DNA of 64,000 nucleotides from Prillingera fragicola (GCA_002335605.1 BEDY01000010.1:124001-188000); one strand, 5' to 3'; numbered from the stretch's first letter, positions 22,177-34,080 are shown. Numbers and translations are program-made. The notes: a model not told the origin generated them from the sequence alone.

Positions 22177-22856
22177 TGTTTCGCGAGGCAGTAGTTCAAG
22201 ATTGAGATGAGATGCAAGGGTGGCTGATATGAGGCGGCCGTAGATAGTGGGCAAATCACCGGGGAGTTTACCGGGTGCGGGGCAGGTCGGCGAGGTGGCC
22301 GGTGGGGTGGGAGATACGGCGAGCTCGGTGTCGCTGTCGGCGTGTTCGTGGTGAGCAGGTCCAGCCTGGTTTTGTCGTCTCGTGTTTGATTGCGATGGAC
22401 AAAGGCAAGAGCTGTCGTGTGGTATCGTTGTTGACTTTGAGGTGAGATTGCGACAACCTTGCGGGTAAGCTCCGGGTCACCGAGTCACCGAGTGGGGTCA
22501 CCGAGCGCTTAGCTTGGGTGGGGCTCGCCGTGGTATGCAGCGTGCGGCGAGCGATTGTGAGCATGGGGATGTGCTTTGAGGGTGCAGCGGAGATGTGGTA
22601 AGCGCGTACAGGATGAATGGACAACCTCCACTCGTTGACTTCTGGCCTTGGTGTTTGTCAGCACGAAGCGATACAGCACTTGTGCGCAGGAGACGAGCAC
22701 CATAGAGATGAGGGGAAACGTTGCCAAGAAGAAGAACAGGCGCGCGCAACGTACAATTATTAACATGGCCGAAGAATAAACTAACAAACCCAGATAGCAG
22801 CGCGCATGCCAGCAGCGAGCACAGCGTGGACAGCGCTGTGCAACGGTCGAGTCTGC
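22177..22856. other. Intergenic sequence with a short GTCACCGAG repeat
   Basis: No supported gene. A minus-strand frame starting MLTIARRTLHTTASPTQAKR looks like a mitochondrial presequence but leads into sequence with no recognisable protein, so I do not call it. Confidence 0.45.
22476..22505 (+). repeat. Three copies of GTCACCGAG
   Basis: GTCACCGAG occurs at 22476-22484, 22484-22492 (sharing one base) and 22497-22505. It lies about 300 bp upstream of the NagK-like start. Role unknown. Confidence 0.8.
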
Positions 22857-24016
22857 CTACCCCGGCACGACCACCTGCATGACCATCTCAGCCTCCTCCT
22901 CGCCCCTCAACTCTGCATACTCCTCCAGCCCCACGAACGCAAACCGCATCATGGCCTCTGTAACCTCTGCGGGACTCTTGCCCTCCTCGCCGTTGATCCA
23001 CTTTCCAGCCTCCTGCACCAGCATCCACTCTTTCAAAGCCCCACACAACGCCTCCAACCCAGCCTCCCGGGTCGTGTACCGCACGCCCAGCAAGACCATG
23101 ATATCAGGCAGCCCCGCGACCGTCACGCCGACACCACGCAGGAGAAACCCCGCAATGCCCGTCATGAGATCATGCAGCACCCCCCACGCACGCTCCCCCC
23201 GCGCCGCGAGGTCACGCGCGGCAGCCCCAATCTCCATCGCATTAAACGGCGCCTCGGTCGCAGGCGTAAACACCACCACGACCTCGTCAGCCGCGAGCGC
23301 AGACGACAGCGGCAGCGACGGCGCCCACAGCCGGAAATTCGCAAAGCTCCAGCTGAGACTCAGGACGAAGCGCGAGCACGCACCCGGCGGCGCGAGCGTG
23401 CTCTGCCACGCCGTGACGTGGGTTGCGCAGATGTAGGTGTGTGCGCGCGCGATTTGCTGGGCTGCGAGCGCGGCGACGTCGGTGGGAGAGTACGAGCCGT
23501 GCGGTTTGGCGGCCGTGCGCAGGGTGTGGACGGTGCGTCCGCGTACTGCTGCGAGGGCGGCGGCGACGTGGGACGCGTCGGCGAGGCCGTGGATGTCGAG
23601 CGTGTGGGTGCTTGCCAGACCGGTCTCCCACGCGGAGGGGTCTGTATCGCCAGTGTATAGCGCTGGGAGGCGGGTGGTGCTGTGCAGAGTCGAGTACAGG
23701 AGGGGAGGCGGCTCGGCTGTCGCTGCAAGGCGGCGGGAGACGAGCACGCCGTCTTCGGTCAGCACGAGATACTCTGCCAGCACGGCATCGGCCCGCGCTT
23801 TGCAGTGCTGTGAAACAGCTCGGAAAGCCAGGAGGGTCTTGTAGCTGGCATTGTCGACGATGGCGTCTAGAATGTGCGGAAAGAGCTCGGCGTCAAAGGC
23901 TTTTGTCAAGGTGGGTTCAGAGCTCGTGTCGGACGGGCTGGCTCGCCAGATCAGGCTGGCTACCTGTCAGGTGTGTCGCAGAGTAGGCACTCACCGAGCC
24001 AATACAAGATGCCCAT
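22857..24016 (-). CDS. F-box-like hypothetical protein, paralogue A
   Basis: Two exons (intron 23960-23994) encode 374 residues. The N-terminal exon has only 22 coding bases, and the intron ends at GGTAG to keep the frame open. Residues 30-65 (ELFPHILDAIVDNASYKTLL, then FRAVSQHCKARADA) form an F-box-like helical motif. The rest, about 300 residues, has no known domain but shares its layout with the gene at 27963: F-box-like start, RLPALYTGD-like block, and a late strand VVVVF followed by a long helix. If it is an F-box protein it would recruit substrates to an SCF ubiquitin ligase. The precise start is the weakest part. Confidence 0.7.
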
Positions 24017-24668
24017 GGCAACGTGAGTGAGTGTACGAATGCAAGATACGTGTGCATGGTTGTCGGCAATGACGGCAATGGCGGGTGACTTGGCCTTTTG
24101 GCGGAGCGAGCAACAGCCTCGGGCCGATGTGGATGAACGAGGAGGATGCCGAGAGGTCGGGCAACCAGAGTGCAGTCAGTGGTCAGCGCTACGTGTCAGT
24201 GTTCCAGGCAGTGCTGCTGGGCTCGCAGTGTACCAGCTGTCGATGGAGGCAATGGCGACGAGTGGAGAGGATGGTCGTGCCCACAGGTCTGCCTGTTAAT
24301 TACCTGTTAAAAGCTCGTACACTCGTTCACCGACCTGTCCAGTGCGTACGATGTAGCTATCTACTGCAACAGCTATAGCTACATTTCTCACGTCTACCTA
24401 TGGAGAGCTGGGTACCTATAGCAGCCTGGACGAGCTTGTCCGTCTCGGATTTGTTACTCAAATGCTGCAGCCAGCGGCCCAGGACACTTGCACGCCATCT
24501 AGACCCACAGCTCAACTACCCTCGCGCCAGGGACGACAGTGCCCACAACCGCTCAACTCGTCCATATACGCAGCTACATATGTATGTCACTTCCACGCCT
24601 CTACACGACCGTAGTAAACTCTCCTGGCCGTCGCATGCCACGACCAGGAAACGCGGCGCTACTGCAAC
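24017..24668. other. Intergenic sequence, no gene supported
   Basis: It separates a minus-strand start from the 3' end of another minus-strand gene. Only short incidental frames are present; nothing is recognised. Confidence 0.55.
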
Positions 24669-25789
24669 CTACAGCCCCATCTCCTCAACAAGGACACCCA
24701 CAAGCTCCGCAGCCCCCATAGGTCGCGCGCGGTTCGCCCCCGTGCCGGCCCACCGCACGCCGAACAACCCCTTGCCACTGGCATCCTGCAGTTTCTTGCC
24801 AACATTGTAGCAACCGGGGTAGCTCGCCGCCTGGGGCCGGTCCTTGTCGTCCGCGAGGGCCGTCCACCCCCCGGCGAGGGCGCGCGCTGGGCGGCCAGAG
24901 ATAAAGTCTACTATCCTCGTGTTGGCGCCCGGGGCGCCGAGGAGCGCGGGGGTGTACGCTGCGTCGGCGGCGGATTCGGGGCAGGGGATGAAGGCTGTTC
25001 CGAGCTGTACGGCGGATGCGCCTGCGGAAAGGGCTGCTTTGGCGTCGGTGCCGTTCATGATCCCACCTGCGGCGATGATGGGGATGGAGACGGCTTTGGA
25101 GAGGGCCGCGACGAGGTCGAGCGTCGAGAGCTGGTCGTCGTGGGCCGTCTCGTCAAAGACGCCGCGATGGCCGCCCGCCTCGTAGCCTTGAGCTACCACG
25201 GCGTCGATGCCTGCGTCCGCAACGGCCTGCGCCTCAGAGACGGACGTTGCCGAGGCGAGGAGATACGTCCCCGCGGCCTTGAGCTTTGCGACGGCCTCCT
25301 TGGAAGGCAGCCCAAAGTGAAAGCTCACCACGGGCACTTTTTCCTCGAGCAGAATCTCGAGCACGTCGGGGCTAGAGTTGAACGAGGGATAGGGCTCGCC
25401 AATCTCCTCGGGCGCGGGCTTGCCGAGCTGTTCAAACTGCGGCTTGACGTAGGCGAGCCACTTGGCGTCGCGCTCGGGGTCGGGCGTGGGCTCGGCGTGC
25501 GTGAAGACGTTGACGTTGTAGGGCTCCTTTGTCGCCGTTTTCAGTTCTTGGATCTGGGTGCGCACCGACGCTACCGGGGAGGGACCCACGCCGATGGAGC
25601 CGAGCGCGCCGGCGTTGGAGACTGCTGCTGCTAGGGCGGGGGTGGAGACGCCGGCCACTGCGTTGTCAGCGCTGTGATTGAGACGTAGTTTCGCGCAGGG
25701 GGACGGGTCGGATACGCACTTGGAGCTTGGATGATGGGATACTTGATCCCTACGCGCTGGATAAGGGTTGCCATTGCTGCGATGCGCAT
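24669..25789 (-). CDS. Nitronate monooxygenase (2-nitropropane dioxygenase family)
   Basis: Two exons (intron 25658-25719) encode 352 residues. It is an FMN-dependent TIM barrel: YPIIQAPMAGVSTPALAAAV at the start, PVVSFHFGLP, AQGYEAGGHRG (flavin and active-site loop), IPIIAAGGIMNG and AVQLGTAFI. These match class I nitronate monooxygenases, which oxidise toxic propionate 3-nitronate and related alkyl nitronates. No targeting signal. The start at 25789 is the first ATG after a TATA-like element on this strand (25839-25845); an in-frame ATG at 25774 is equally usable. Confidence 0.93.
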
Positions 25790-26161
25790 GAAAGTGTTCG
25801 ACGAGAATGTTGCAAAGTCAACGACGATGGATGCTGACTTAAATAGCCGAGTTCTAGCCGGGTGGAGGTAGTCCGGGGTGGCAGCTGGGTGCGTGGTCAT
25901 CGACACTCGACTCGTTCTCATGCTATTCTCATGGTGGGAGCATGACGATCTGGGTACAAGCGACGTGTGCAAGCCCTAGAGCCTGCAGAAGCATGTGACC
26001 ATGTCGGACAAGTGACATACATGCGACATCTACCGCACAACACCATCGCCGCACTCCAGCCGACGCACTGTCATACCTCGGCCATCGCTTCCAGCCAGCC
26101 CTGCAGCTCCCAGACCACCAAGCTGGCAGTGCCCAAGGGCTCATAAAAGCCATGCGTTAGC
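25790..26161. other. Promoter region of the nitronate monooxygenase
   Basis: Head (left) meets tail (right) of two minus-strand genes. TATTTAA (minus strand, 25839-25845) is a plausible core promoter for the nitronate monooxygenase. The rest is featureless. Confidence 0.5.
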
Positions 26162-27537
26162 TCACAGCTTTGCCTTGGCGAACCGATGAGGCGACAATGC
26201 AGAAATATCAACGCTCAACGGCACCTTGGTGCCCGTCAAGCTAGCCAAAACGAGTTCTGCCGTGACCTGTCCAGATCCTGGCGCCAGTGTGATACCCCTA
26301 TTCTCGTCAGTCCAGCCTCTACATGCTCGACTCACCAAGGCCCATGGCCAGCGCACACAAACACATCCTTGCTCCACTCGCCAATGATAGGCATCTTATC
26401 CGCCGTGACAGGGCGATAGCAAAACTGCCGTCAGCCTCCACTGTGGCTGCAAACTCACATCTCCGAGAACGAGCTCGGCGCCGTGTTCCGTGTCCATCAC
26501 AGGCGACACGGCCTTGGCAGCCCGCATCAACCGCTGGACCAGGGCGTCATCCGTCTGCCCACTGACATAGCGCGCCGTGAGCGGGAACCGATTCTTCCTC
26601 GCGTCCACGGTACGGTTCCCGATACTCTGTGGGATATTGTTCTCTCCAGCGGCATAGATTGTGCCATCCGGGCGAGGGAAGAACTCGACAAACGGTGTCC
26701 ACCCCTGTTCCCTCTCCCAGCCTTGCAGCTCCACGGGGTCGGCGCGGGGGAGGGCAGTGGGACTTCCCTCGCCGGCGCCGATGCCGCAGAACAGCATCTC
26801 GGCAGGCACGCTGCTGTAGCCCCCGGGGAGGGTGCCGGGCCTGATCACGACGTGGGTGCCGGGGAGGTTGGAGACGGGGACCGGCGGCAGGGAGAGGATG
26901 GTACACACGTCTGCGGACCATGGTCCGGCGGCGATGACCAGCTTGTCGTAGCTCACATCGCCTTCCGATGTTGTGATGACTTTCCCCTTGCGAGAGAGAG
27001 GGTGCGCGATGAGGGTCGTGAGGCCAAGCTTGGCACACTCTGCATGGAGGAGATGACAAAACTCGCCCGGATACCTGCCCAGTCAGAGAACGCGCGCCTA
27101 GATACGTACAATTGCGCAGTCTGATGCCCCTCAAAAGGTACATGCGTCCCATGTGCCCAGTGTTCTTTCCCGTTCTTGACCGGCGCCGAGCCCGTGGGGA
27201 GCTGGCGGTATGCGCTCATCTCTTCGTCCTCCTGGGTACCGACACGCACGCCAGTGACGTCCACCAGCCGCCAGCCATACGTGTCCGTGCCATTAAACTT
27301 TTGCGCCAATGCTTGGTATCTGTCAAAGCTCGCTCGTGCTAGATCTACGTTTCCCGGGGCGTGCCAGGCGGGAGAGCCGCCGATGAAGCCTGCTGCTTTT
27401 GAGGAGGCTGCGCAGGCGATGGACGTGTTTTCGACCAAGGTGACAGCGGTGTTTGATGGGAGATGGGGTGATGTGAGGAGGCTGTACGCTGTTGAGAGGC
27501 CTATGATGCCGCCGCCGATGATGACAATGTGGCCCAT
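26162..27537 (-). CDS. FAD-dependent oxidoreductase of the D-amino-acid oxidase (DAO) family
   Basis: Four exons (introns 27075-27109, 26425-26458, 26298-26335) encode 422 residues. The N-terminus HIVIIGGGIIGLSTAY is a dinucleotide-binding fold (GxGxxG at 8-13). ENTSIACAASSKAAGFIGG is a typical DAO flavin segment. The C-terminal GHGPWGITLAPGSG contacts the flavin ring. The closest general pattern is the fungal Tda3-like and glycine/sarcosine-oxidase-like group, which oxidises secondary or primary amines; the substrate is not readable. It is oriented like the nitronate monooxygenase next door, and both are nitrogen-related flavoenzymes. Confidence 0.9.
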
Positions 27538-27962
27538 GATGAGGTGTTGGCGTTGGAGGACGCGTCGAATGGAGAGTGAGCGTTCGAGAGATGCAAGAAG
27601 TGTCGAGGGTGGGATGTTGGCTGCCCAACGGTTCTCGTCGGTCACATCCGTTATCAGCGTAGGCGAGCTAGACGAGCAAGTAACCTGGGTGGTGGGGGGC
27701 TGCATGCTGCGAATGCTCGTAGTCATCTTGGCCTTGCATGTCGAGCACAGAGTGGTGTACAGCGATGGGGCCATGCAAGGCAGAAAGCATGAATTACAAA
27801 CAAACACTGGGTGTCTATGAGGGACTGGAGTGCATGCATGCTCGTTTGTCGCTACCCAAAGGTCGCCTGCAGTGACCCTGGCCAGCACTAGGTGTGATGT
27901 CTCCGACCAAGTTGACATCATCCCGCATCTGCCATCGACGGTTCAACCTTGCACTCACCACC
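27538..27962. other. Divergent region between the DAO-type oxidoreductase and F-box-like B
   Basis: 425 bp between two start codons. No clear TATA box. An upstream in-frame ATG at 27897 could lengthen the right-hand gene by 22 residues. Confidence 0.45.
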
Positions 27963-29075
27963 ATGTCGCCAGAACCCTCAGAACACCAGTCCACACCAGG
28001 TCTCGACCTCCCGTTCCACCCAGGAATCCACGACGCAGTCTTCACCTACGCCATCCACTCCGCGTCCTTTACCCCCCTCCTCGCCCTCCGCGCCGTCTCC
28101 CGCTTCACACGCATGGCAGTGGACACCTACCTCACGAGCCACATCTACCTGACAGCCCCGACCGCGAGCCCGGCAACGCTCTACACCGCCGCGGTACCAG
28201 CTCCGCCGACAGCCCCAGGCCATCGCATTCCAGCACTGTATAACGTGCTCCACACCGCCAAACCCCAGTTCGCACAACCCCGGGACCGCATAATCTGGTC
28301 CACCGCCCTGCAACACACCCAACTAGTCGACCTGCGCTGCCCAGTCCCTCCAAACATATACAAGATAGTGTGCGAGGCAATAACCCACCAGCTCACAGCC
28401 GTCCGCAACGTTATCGACCCGCACGCGCCGCGGGGCACACATGCGCGGCCCTTTCCAGTCCTCACCACGCTGACTGCCCCGGTGTTCGTCTCGGTCGTGC
28501 CGTTCGTCACGGACGATAACCTGGGCCACGCGTGCCGCACCCTAACGCCTACGGGGTGTAAGCGCGTGGTCATCGTCCAGCAGTATCCCGCCGACGGGGC
28601 GGGGTGGGAGGACGCCAGCGGCGCCGCGCTAAAGTGGAGCTCGGGGCACTGGCCGCGGACGAAATACGAGTTTGCCGAGGACGAGGAGCTCGTGGTTGTC
28701 TTCCAGCCTACGGGGCGTGTGCCAGAGGATGGCGTCGGACCAGACCACGCCCCGCCTCGGGATGAGAGGCGGGAAAGGTTCAACGTCGTGGACTGGGGCG
28801 TGTTGCGGCACATTCACGATTGGCTGAGGATTCAGCAAGATGTGCCCAACGTTGTTATCGTTGATGCGCCGTGTCCGAGGTACCCAGAGTGGTTTGCTCA
28901 CCCTGCTGGGATGAGTAGGGACGAGGGCTGGAGGCAGTTGAAGAGGGACTTTATCGAGTTTAATGGGCTTGAACCAGACGAGGAGGACCAGATTCGCTTC
29001 GTGGACAGGGAGAGTTGGTTGGAGGAGCTTGGGGAGGTGGAGCGATTGGATGTCGATCTGGCTATCCGAGGGTGA
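27963..29075 (+). CDS. F-box-like hypothetical protein, paralogue B
   Basis: This single-exon gene encodes 370 residues. Residues 15-55 (PFHPGIHDAVFTYAIHSAS, then LLALRAVSRFTRMAVD) form an F-box-like motif that matches paralogue A at 22857 in position and pattern. Both share later blocks (PALYNVLHT versus PALYTGD, and ELVVVFQPTG versus EVVVVFTPAT). The C-terminal 60 residues are acidic. No other domain is recognised. Lineage-specific expansions of such proteins are known in basidiomycetes; a substrate-adaptor role is inference. Confidence 0.75.
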   Translation: MSPEPSEHQSTPGLDLPFHPGIHDAVFTYAIHSASFTPLLALRAVSRFTRMAVDTYLTSHIYLTAPTASPATLYTAAVPAPPTAPGHRIPALYNVLHTAKPQFAQPRDRIIWSTALQHTQLVDLRCPVPPNIYKIVCEAITHQLTAVRNVIDPHAPRGTHARPFPVLTTLTAPVFVSVVPFVTDDNLGHACRTLTPTGCKRVVIVQQYPADGAGWEDASGAALKWSSGHWPRTKYEFAEDEELVVVFQPTGRVPEDGVGPDHAPPRDERRERFNVVDWGVLRHIHDWLRIQQDVPNVVIVDAPCPRYPEWFAHPAGMSRDEGWRQLKRDFIEFNGLEPDEEDQIRFVDRESWLEELGEVERLDVDLAIRG

Positions 29076-29796
29076 CAGGACATGTATGCACAGCCAGCTA
29101 CGTTGCGGAGCAGGGCTTGACCACTTTCATGGACAGAGCGTCAACTCTTGACGAAACTCGCGTACAGATCACTTCCTGGACAATCTCGGCCGCCTGTTAC
29201 AGAATCCATCATCCCCGCGGCCGCCTCTTACATGATACCATAACAGTGGGCCCCGTCCTCTGGCTCCTCGAGACATGGTCCCATGATAACCATGTCTGGG
29301 GACATGGCATGGCGTTGCCAGGTGTTGTTCTGGGGAGTTCGGCATTGAGATACGCGGAGATGGACGCTTTCGCGCTGCTGGCACCAGTGCTTCCCAACAC
29401 CTTGCTGAAAGCAAGATCTCTTTAGTATGTGTTCAGCATGCTCCATACTCCGGTCTTCCGGTCTGTACATGAATATCGAGCTGCATGAGCGTCGAGAGCG
29501 ACGACAACAGCTGCAGTTGTGAGCTCGCTGTTCATTCTCGGTGGGATTTCCGGCTGTTCCGGTGCCGGCTCGGCTACTTCGGTCATGGCCGTCTCTCTCT
29601 GTCCCACCACTGCGAGCCATACCATGTTAACCCCATGGCTTTTAGTCTCTCCTCTTGCTCTTCTCTCTCCTCTTGCTCTTCTCGTACACACTCTCGTCCT
29701 CACTCGTGCACAACACACGGAACAAGGCATCGGCCAAGTCTCTCATCTACCCATCGCCCACCACAGCTCCTGCTACTCCCCAAAGCCCAATCCACA
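29076..29796. other. Intergenic sequence with a pyrimidine-rich leader
   Basis: No supported gene. An 18-bp-period tandem duplication in a CT-rich tract (29647-29680, unit containing CTCTCCTCTTGCTCTT) lies about 120 bp upstream of the enoyl-CoA hydratase and probably belongs to its leader or promoter. Confidence 0.5.
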
Positions 29797-30865
29797 ATGG
29801 CACCCTACGACACCCCACCCCCTCAAGTCGACGACGACATCATCGTCCTGTCCTACCCCGCCCCGCACATTCTGCACGTAGCAATGAACCGCCCCAAGCA
29901 GCTCAACGCAATGTCCGCCAAGCTCTCCACCGCCCTCACCAAGGTCATTGACTGGTTCGAGGACGAGCCTCAGCTCTGGGTGCTTGTCCTCGGTACGACC
30001 AGCAAACGGGCGTGGTGTGCTGGTGCTGATCTCAAGAGCTGGGTGAGTGTCTATCGGGGAGAGCATGGGAGGAGGGATGGAAGTGTCGTGGGTCACGGCT
30101 AGTGTGCCGCTACGACTGTTCGGGGATGGCTCGGATTTGAGATGCCGACTGGCGAGATGGAGCTAACACTGCAGCGCACAGAGGGCCAGTCGACCATGAC
30201 GAGGAACGGCTTTGGAGGCCTCACAGAGCGTTTCACCCGGTATGTCCATGCTCCCTCGTCCTGGTCATCCGTCTGCACGCTCCCATCCAGCTGGCTAACG
30301 TGCTAGCAAACCCATCATCGGTGCAATCAACGGCTACGCCTTTGGCGGCGGCTCGGAGATGGTCGCCAACCTCGACATTGCCGTCGCCGGCGAGAACGCC
30401 CAGTTCGGCTATCCCGAGGTCAAGCGCGGTGTGGCTATCAGTGCTGGCGGTCTACCGCGGTTCGTCAAGCTCGTTGGTCACCAGAAGGGTATGTCTCCAC
30501 TGCGAAGCGCTGGTTGGAGGTAGGACGCTGACGCCAAAGCCGCCGAGCTGATGCTCACCGGCCGCCCGGTCCCGGCCCAAGAGGCGCTGCAGCTCAAGAT
30601 GATCAACTACGTCGTCCCCGACGACCAGGTCGACGCCAAGGCCATCGAGATTGCAAAGACGATTGCCGGCAACTCGCCCGACAGTGTCCAGGCCATCCTG
30701 AACGGTATCCGCCTCACGGGCGAGTTTGGCTCGCCGCAGCATGCCCACCGCGTGTGGATGGACAGTGCGCAGTTGCGTGCCATGTACAATGGCGAGAATA
30801 TCAAGGAGGGCCTGCTGGCGTTCTCCGAGAAGAGGCTGCCCAAGTGGACGCCTAGCAAGCTCTAG
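29797..30865 (+). CDS. Enoyl-CoA hydratase/isomerase family protein
   Basis: Four exons (introns 30043-30174, 30240-30306, 30489-30539) encode 272 residues. It is a complete crotonase fold: HVAMNRPKQLNAMS, KRAWCAGADLKSW (first oxyanion-hole strand), KPIIGAINGYAFGGGSE (second oxyanion-hole loop with Glu), FGYPEVKRGV and LMLTGRPVPAQEAL. There is no clear PTS1 (it ends SKL-stop; TPSKL is in fact a canonical peroxisomal SKL signal), so peroxisomal import is likely. It hydrates or isomerises an enoyl-CoA in beta-oxidation or branched-chain catabolism. Convergent with the AtuA-family gene 362 bp away. Confidence 0.93.
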
Positions 30866-31227
30866 ACTTGTGCTCGGTACAGATGGTCGTTGGACCAGGT
30901 TTAGGTTGGGCTCCGGGGGTGAGGTTGGGTTGTATTCGAATGCAGAACTGAACGTACAGCAGTACCAGGAAAGTGCACTGACGTGAGCAGATGCGGCAGA
31001 GGCACAGGTGGTGAAGGGGGTGCGGGAAGTGCCCAGGCTTGTGTGCATGCATTGGAGCTGCTCGCGTTAGCTGGCTGGAAGGATCGTCAGGAATGGAAAC
31101 CGTCTGAGACTAACAGCGCCTCTTTACAGCTACCACAAACCCGTTCTGTGCAAGCTCCATGGTCGACGCAACAACTTGCCAAGAGCTGGCTCTGCTTCTG
31201 ATCCATTTACATCCCACAAAGAAGAAT
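30866..31227. other. Convergent 3' intergenic region
   Basis: It holds the two facing 3' ends of the enoyl-CoA hydratase and AtuA-family genes. No gene or strong hairpin seen. Confidence 0.5.
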
Positions 31228-33205
31228 CTACAACTTTCCCCTAGCCAAAAACTTGTCCGGGATATCCACAAACTTTGCCCTCAAATACTCTGCCACGCTC
31301 TTGGCCAGATTATCCAGCCGCGCAGTGCTGCTCACCCCCTTGCCAAGGTAATCGTGAATCACAAAGTGCACGGCGCGCATTCCGGGAAACTCTACGCGTT
31401 CGATCCTGTTCCCCTCGTACTCGCCCTCGAGGAGCGCGATAATGGTTTCTTTCGAAAGCAGGGACTGGAGCCACGGCCACTCGTCGGCGTGGCGGACAAA
31501 GAAGCCGACGTTGGCGTTACCGCCCTTGTCGCCTGAGCGAGCGTGCACAATGTGGCCCAGGGGCCCGCGAGTCGTTGATCCCCACAGGCTCGGGTTGAAG
31601 GTCGGCGAGTCGTAGTCTTTCTGTTTCACAACCGGCGCTACCTGCTCGCCCACTGCCGAGACGGTAATTTCCTTGTCGGAACCGACGAACCGGACCGTGA
31701 GCGGGAGGTGCTTTTGATGCAGCAGGCCAGGCCAGTACTCGATATATGGCGTTGGAACCGCCGCCCGCCGGTCGAGCAGCCACGCAAGACCCGGATAGTG
31801 CCCCAGACCCTCGGGGTTGGTGATTGCTGCAAGATTCTTCATGGGCCCAAACGCCTCAATGTCGGGAGACTGGGCAAAGATACGCAGCATGGCGGTTCCC
31901 TCGGCTTCGGTACGCGGATTGATGGCACTGACGCCGTACTGGGTCATATCCCAGGTGGTAAACTTTTTGAGCTGCGGGCCAAGGTGACGTTCAATCTGGG
32001 CCTTGTACGTGTCAAACTTGTCTTTCACGTCAAGCCCTGTGGCGAAGACCATGGTCTCGGCCTGGTACCCGCCAATAGCACACACGCCGACTTTGGTCGT
32101 CTCGGGCGGTGGACGGCCGTGCACGCCTGTGACTCTTACGCGGTCGACGCCAACGTTTGTGACAGTGATATCGTCAATGAGGGCCTGTACGTCGGGGTTG
32201 AGGTAGACGTTGCCTTGGATCTCGTACAGGATCTGGGAGCGGACCGTGACGTCCGAGACCATGCCGTTGAAGCCATTTTCTTTCGGCTCTGGCTTGTCAG
32301 CACTGTTCAAGCACAAGACGTACGTTTGGTGATCACAAAGGTGCCGTCGCGTGAGATCTCGGCAATGCCCATTGCGAAATCATAGTAAGTGTCTTTGTAG
32401 CTCGTGAACCCGGACGTGTTCCCGCCGGTAACATATGCGCCGCACTCCTGCAGCTAGTCAGAACACATTTAGAAGCGTCAAGACCGACCACTCACAATAC
32501 AGTGCCCCGCAAGCAGCGCACCTGCAAGGGCATCATACTCGCTCCACTCCCACTTGTGCCACCAAGCCGCAGCCCCCACCACAGGCGAGGCATCCGTACA
32601 CCGCCCGCAAATGACAATATCCGCGCCAGCCTCGAGTGCAGCCCGAATACCCCGCGCACCCACATAGGCGTTTGCCGAGATGGGCGTCAGCTGCCAACCT
32701 GACAGGGGGCGATCACCGCCCTCGAGGTGGTTGAGCGTCTCGCCGGCGGCTTGGAGCTCGTCTAGGCGGTGGATAATGTTGTCGCCCTCGACCCACGCGA
32801 CGGTCAGTTTGATGTCTTGTTTAGCCAGTAGGTCGACTACGGTATGTGCCAGCCCGCGCGGGTTGAGCGCGCCTGCGTTTGTGATGATTTTCTGTTTCTT
32901 GGCGGCAACCGACTTTGCTGCTAACGCGAGGTGGTGCAGAAAGGGGGTTTCGAAGCCCGCTTTGGGGTTTTGGCGAAGTTCCAGCGCGCGATAGGCGAGA
33001 TTCTGATGTCAGCTTCTGTAGGGTGGGAAGGAGACGCACGGCTTCAGCGAGATAGTCGCCAAAGAGGACTGGACAGCCGCTACCCTCGGACTGGGCTTTG
33101 AGGGCATCGCTGAGGTCAGCACTGTGCGGCGAAGGCGGGGACCTACCCACGATCGCCGGTGAAGCCGCTAAAGTTGGCGATGCGGAATACGCTGTCTGCT
33201 GTCAT
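31228..33205 (-). CDS. AtuA/DUF1446 family protein (acyclic terpene utilisation)
   Basis: Five exons (introns 33110-33146, 33003-33039, 32448-32495, 32289-32323) encode 606 residues. The N-terminal AtuA domain shows IANFSGFTGDRG, IITNAGALNPRG, ICGRCTDASPVVGAAAWW and ECGAYVTGGNTSG. The C-terminal ferredoxin-like AtuA domain begins near LGHIVHARSGDKGGNANVGF. The two-domain length is usual for fungal members. In Pseudomonas, AtuA is encoded with the citronellol/geranyl-CoA catabolic genes; its reaction is not established. The neighbour is a likely peroxisomal enoyl-CoA hydratase, consistent with branched acyl-CoA or terpenoid breakdown. Confidence 0.94.
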
Positions 33206-34080
33206 TGCTGCGAGGTGTGGTAGAGGTAAAGATGGGCAGCGTCAAGCCATGCAAAGGCTCCTTATGAACCAAGTTGACGCGCAATGGCAGATCGGTTATC
33301 ACCGGTTGGTGGATGCCGAAAGCCGCCCCCATCTATCATACTATTCGGTGACTGACGGCCGCGGCTTGAACAGTGCTGGTTTGAGAGTGCTTTAGATACG
33401 ATGATGCTCTCCGTGACATGCATTGCAATGTCTACGAGGCAAACAGTGCGTACAGCACTGTACTGGATATGACAAGGTGACGTGATGTTGATGATCAGCC
33501 TGGGTGACTGCTCCCGATGATTATCTGATAGTGCAATGGGGATGTGTACAGCCCGAGCAGCAGCCCAGAGAGAAAGGAGAGTCTCTCAGAGTATGTGTGA
33601 GCATGAGCTGCTGCCGGGGATGATGCGTTCAACTCGAGTCGGCCCAAGTTGCCTCGACTCGGCTCTCTACTGGAGCAGTGCTCACTCTGTGTCTTGTTCT
33701 GCTTTACATTACTCACACTTCCTCCTCACAAACCTCACACAGTCCATGTCTACTCCTCAAAACAGCATGCTGCCATTTGTGTTGGAGAGAGGGGAGAGTC
33801 ACTCCCGGTTCCGGGGTACATGCACAGCCACGGTAAAGTGAACAACCTAGTGGAAGCCTCTATTGAAGCAAGAGGTTAACGGCACCCACTATAACCTCGG
33901 CTGCCGCATGCGTTCATGTACGCCGCGAGTCCGGCCCCCACGTCGCAGTTATAAACCAACCTCATCTCTGCTAGAATTCCTACAACTTGCATCTTACCTC
34001 TGATGCAACGCTCCCCAGGACTACATCTACAACTTGCCGCGACCAAAAGGCTTGTTCACTACCTATTCGTATCCCCGACG
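33206..34080. other. Divergent region between the AtuA-family and BTB genes
   Basis: No supported gene. TATAAA at 33950-33955 serves the BTB gene. Two ATGs follow it in the same frame (34003 and 34081). Confidence 0.5.
33950..33955 (+). promoter_or_regulatory. TATA box of the BTB gene
   Basis: Perfect TATAAA, 48 bases before the first in-frame ATG (34003) and 126 before the ATG chosen here. Confidence 0.55.

Noticed and set aside
22269..22567. Possible small mitochondrial protein (minus strand, MLTIARRTLHTT start)
   Set aside because: The presequence-like start is attractive, but the rest is Arg/Pro/Thr-rich and no spliced continuation gave a recognisable protein.
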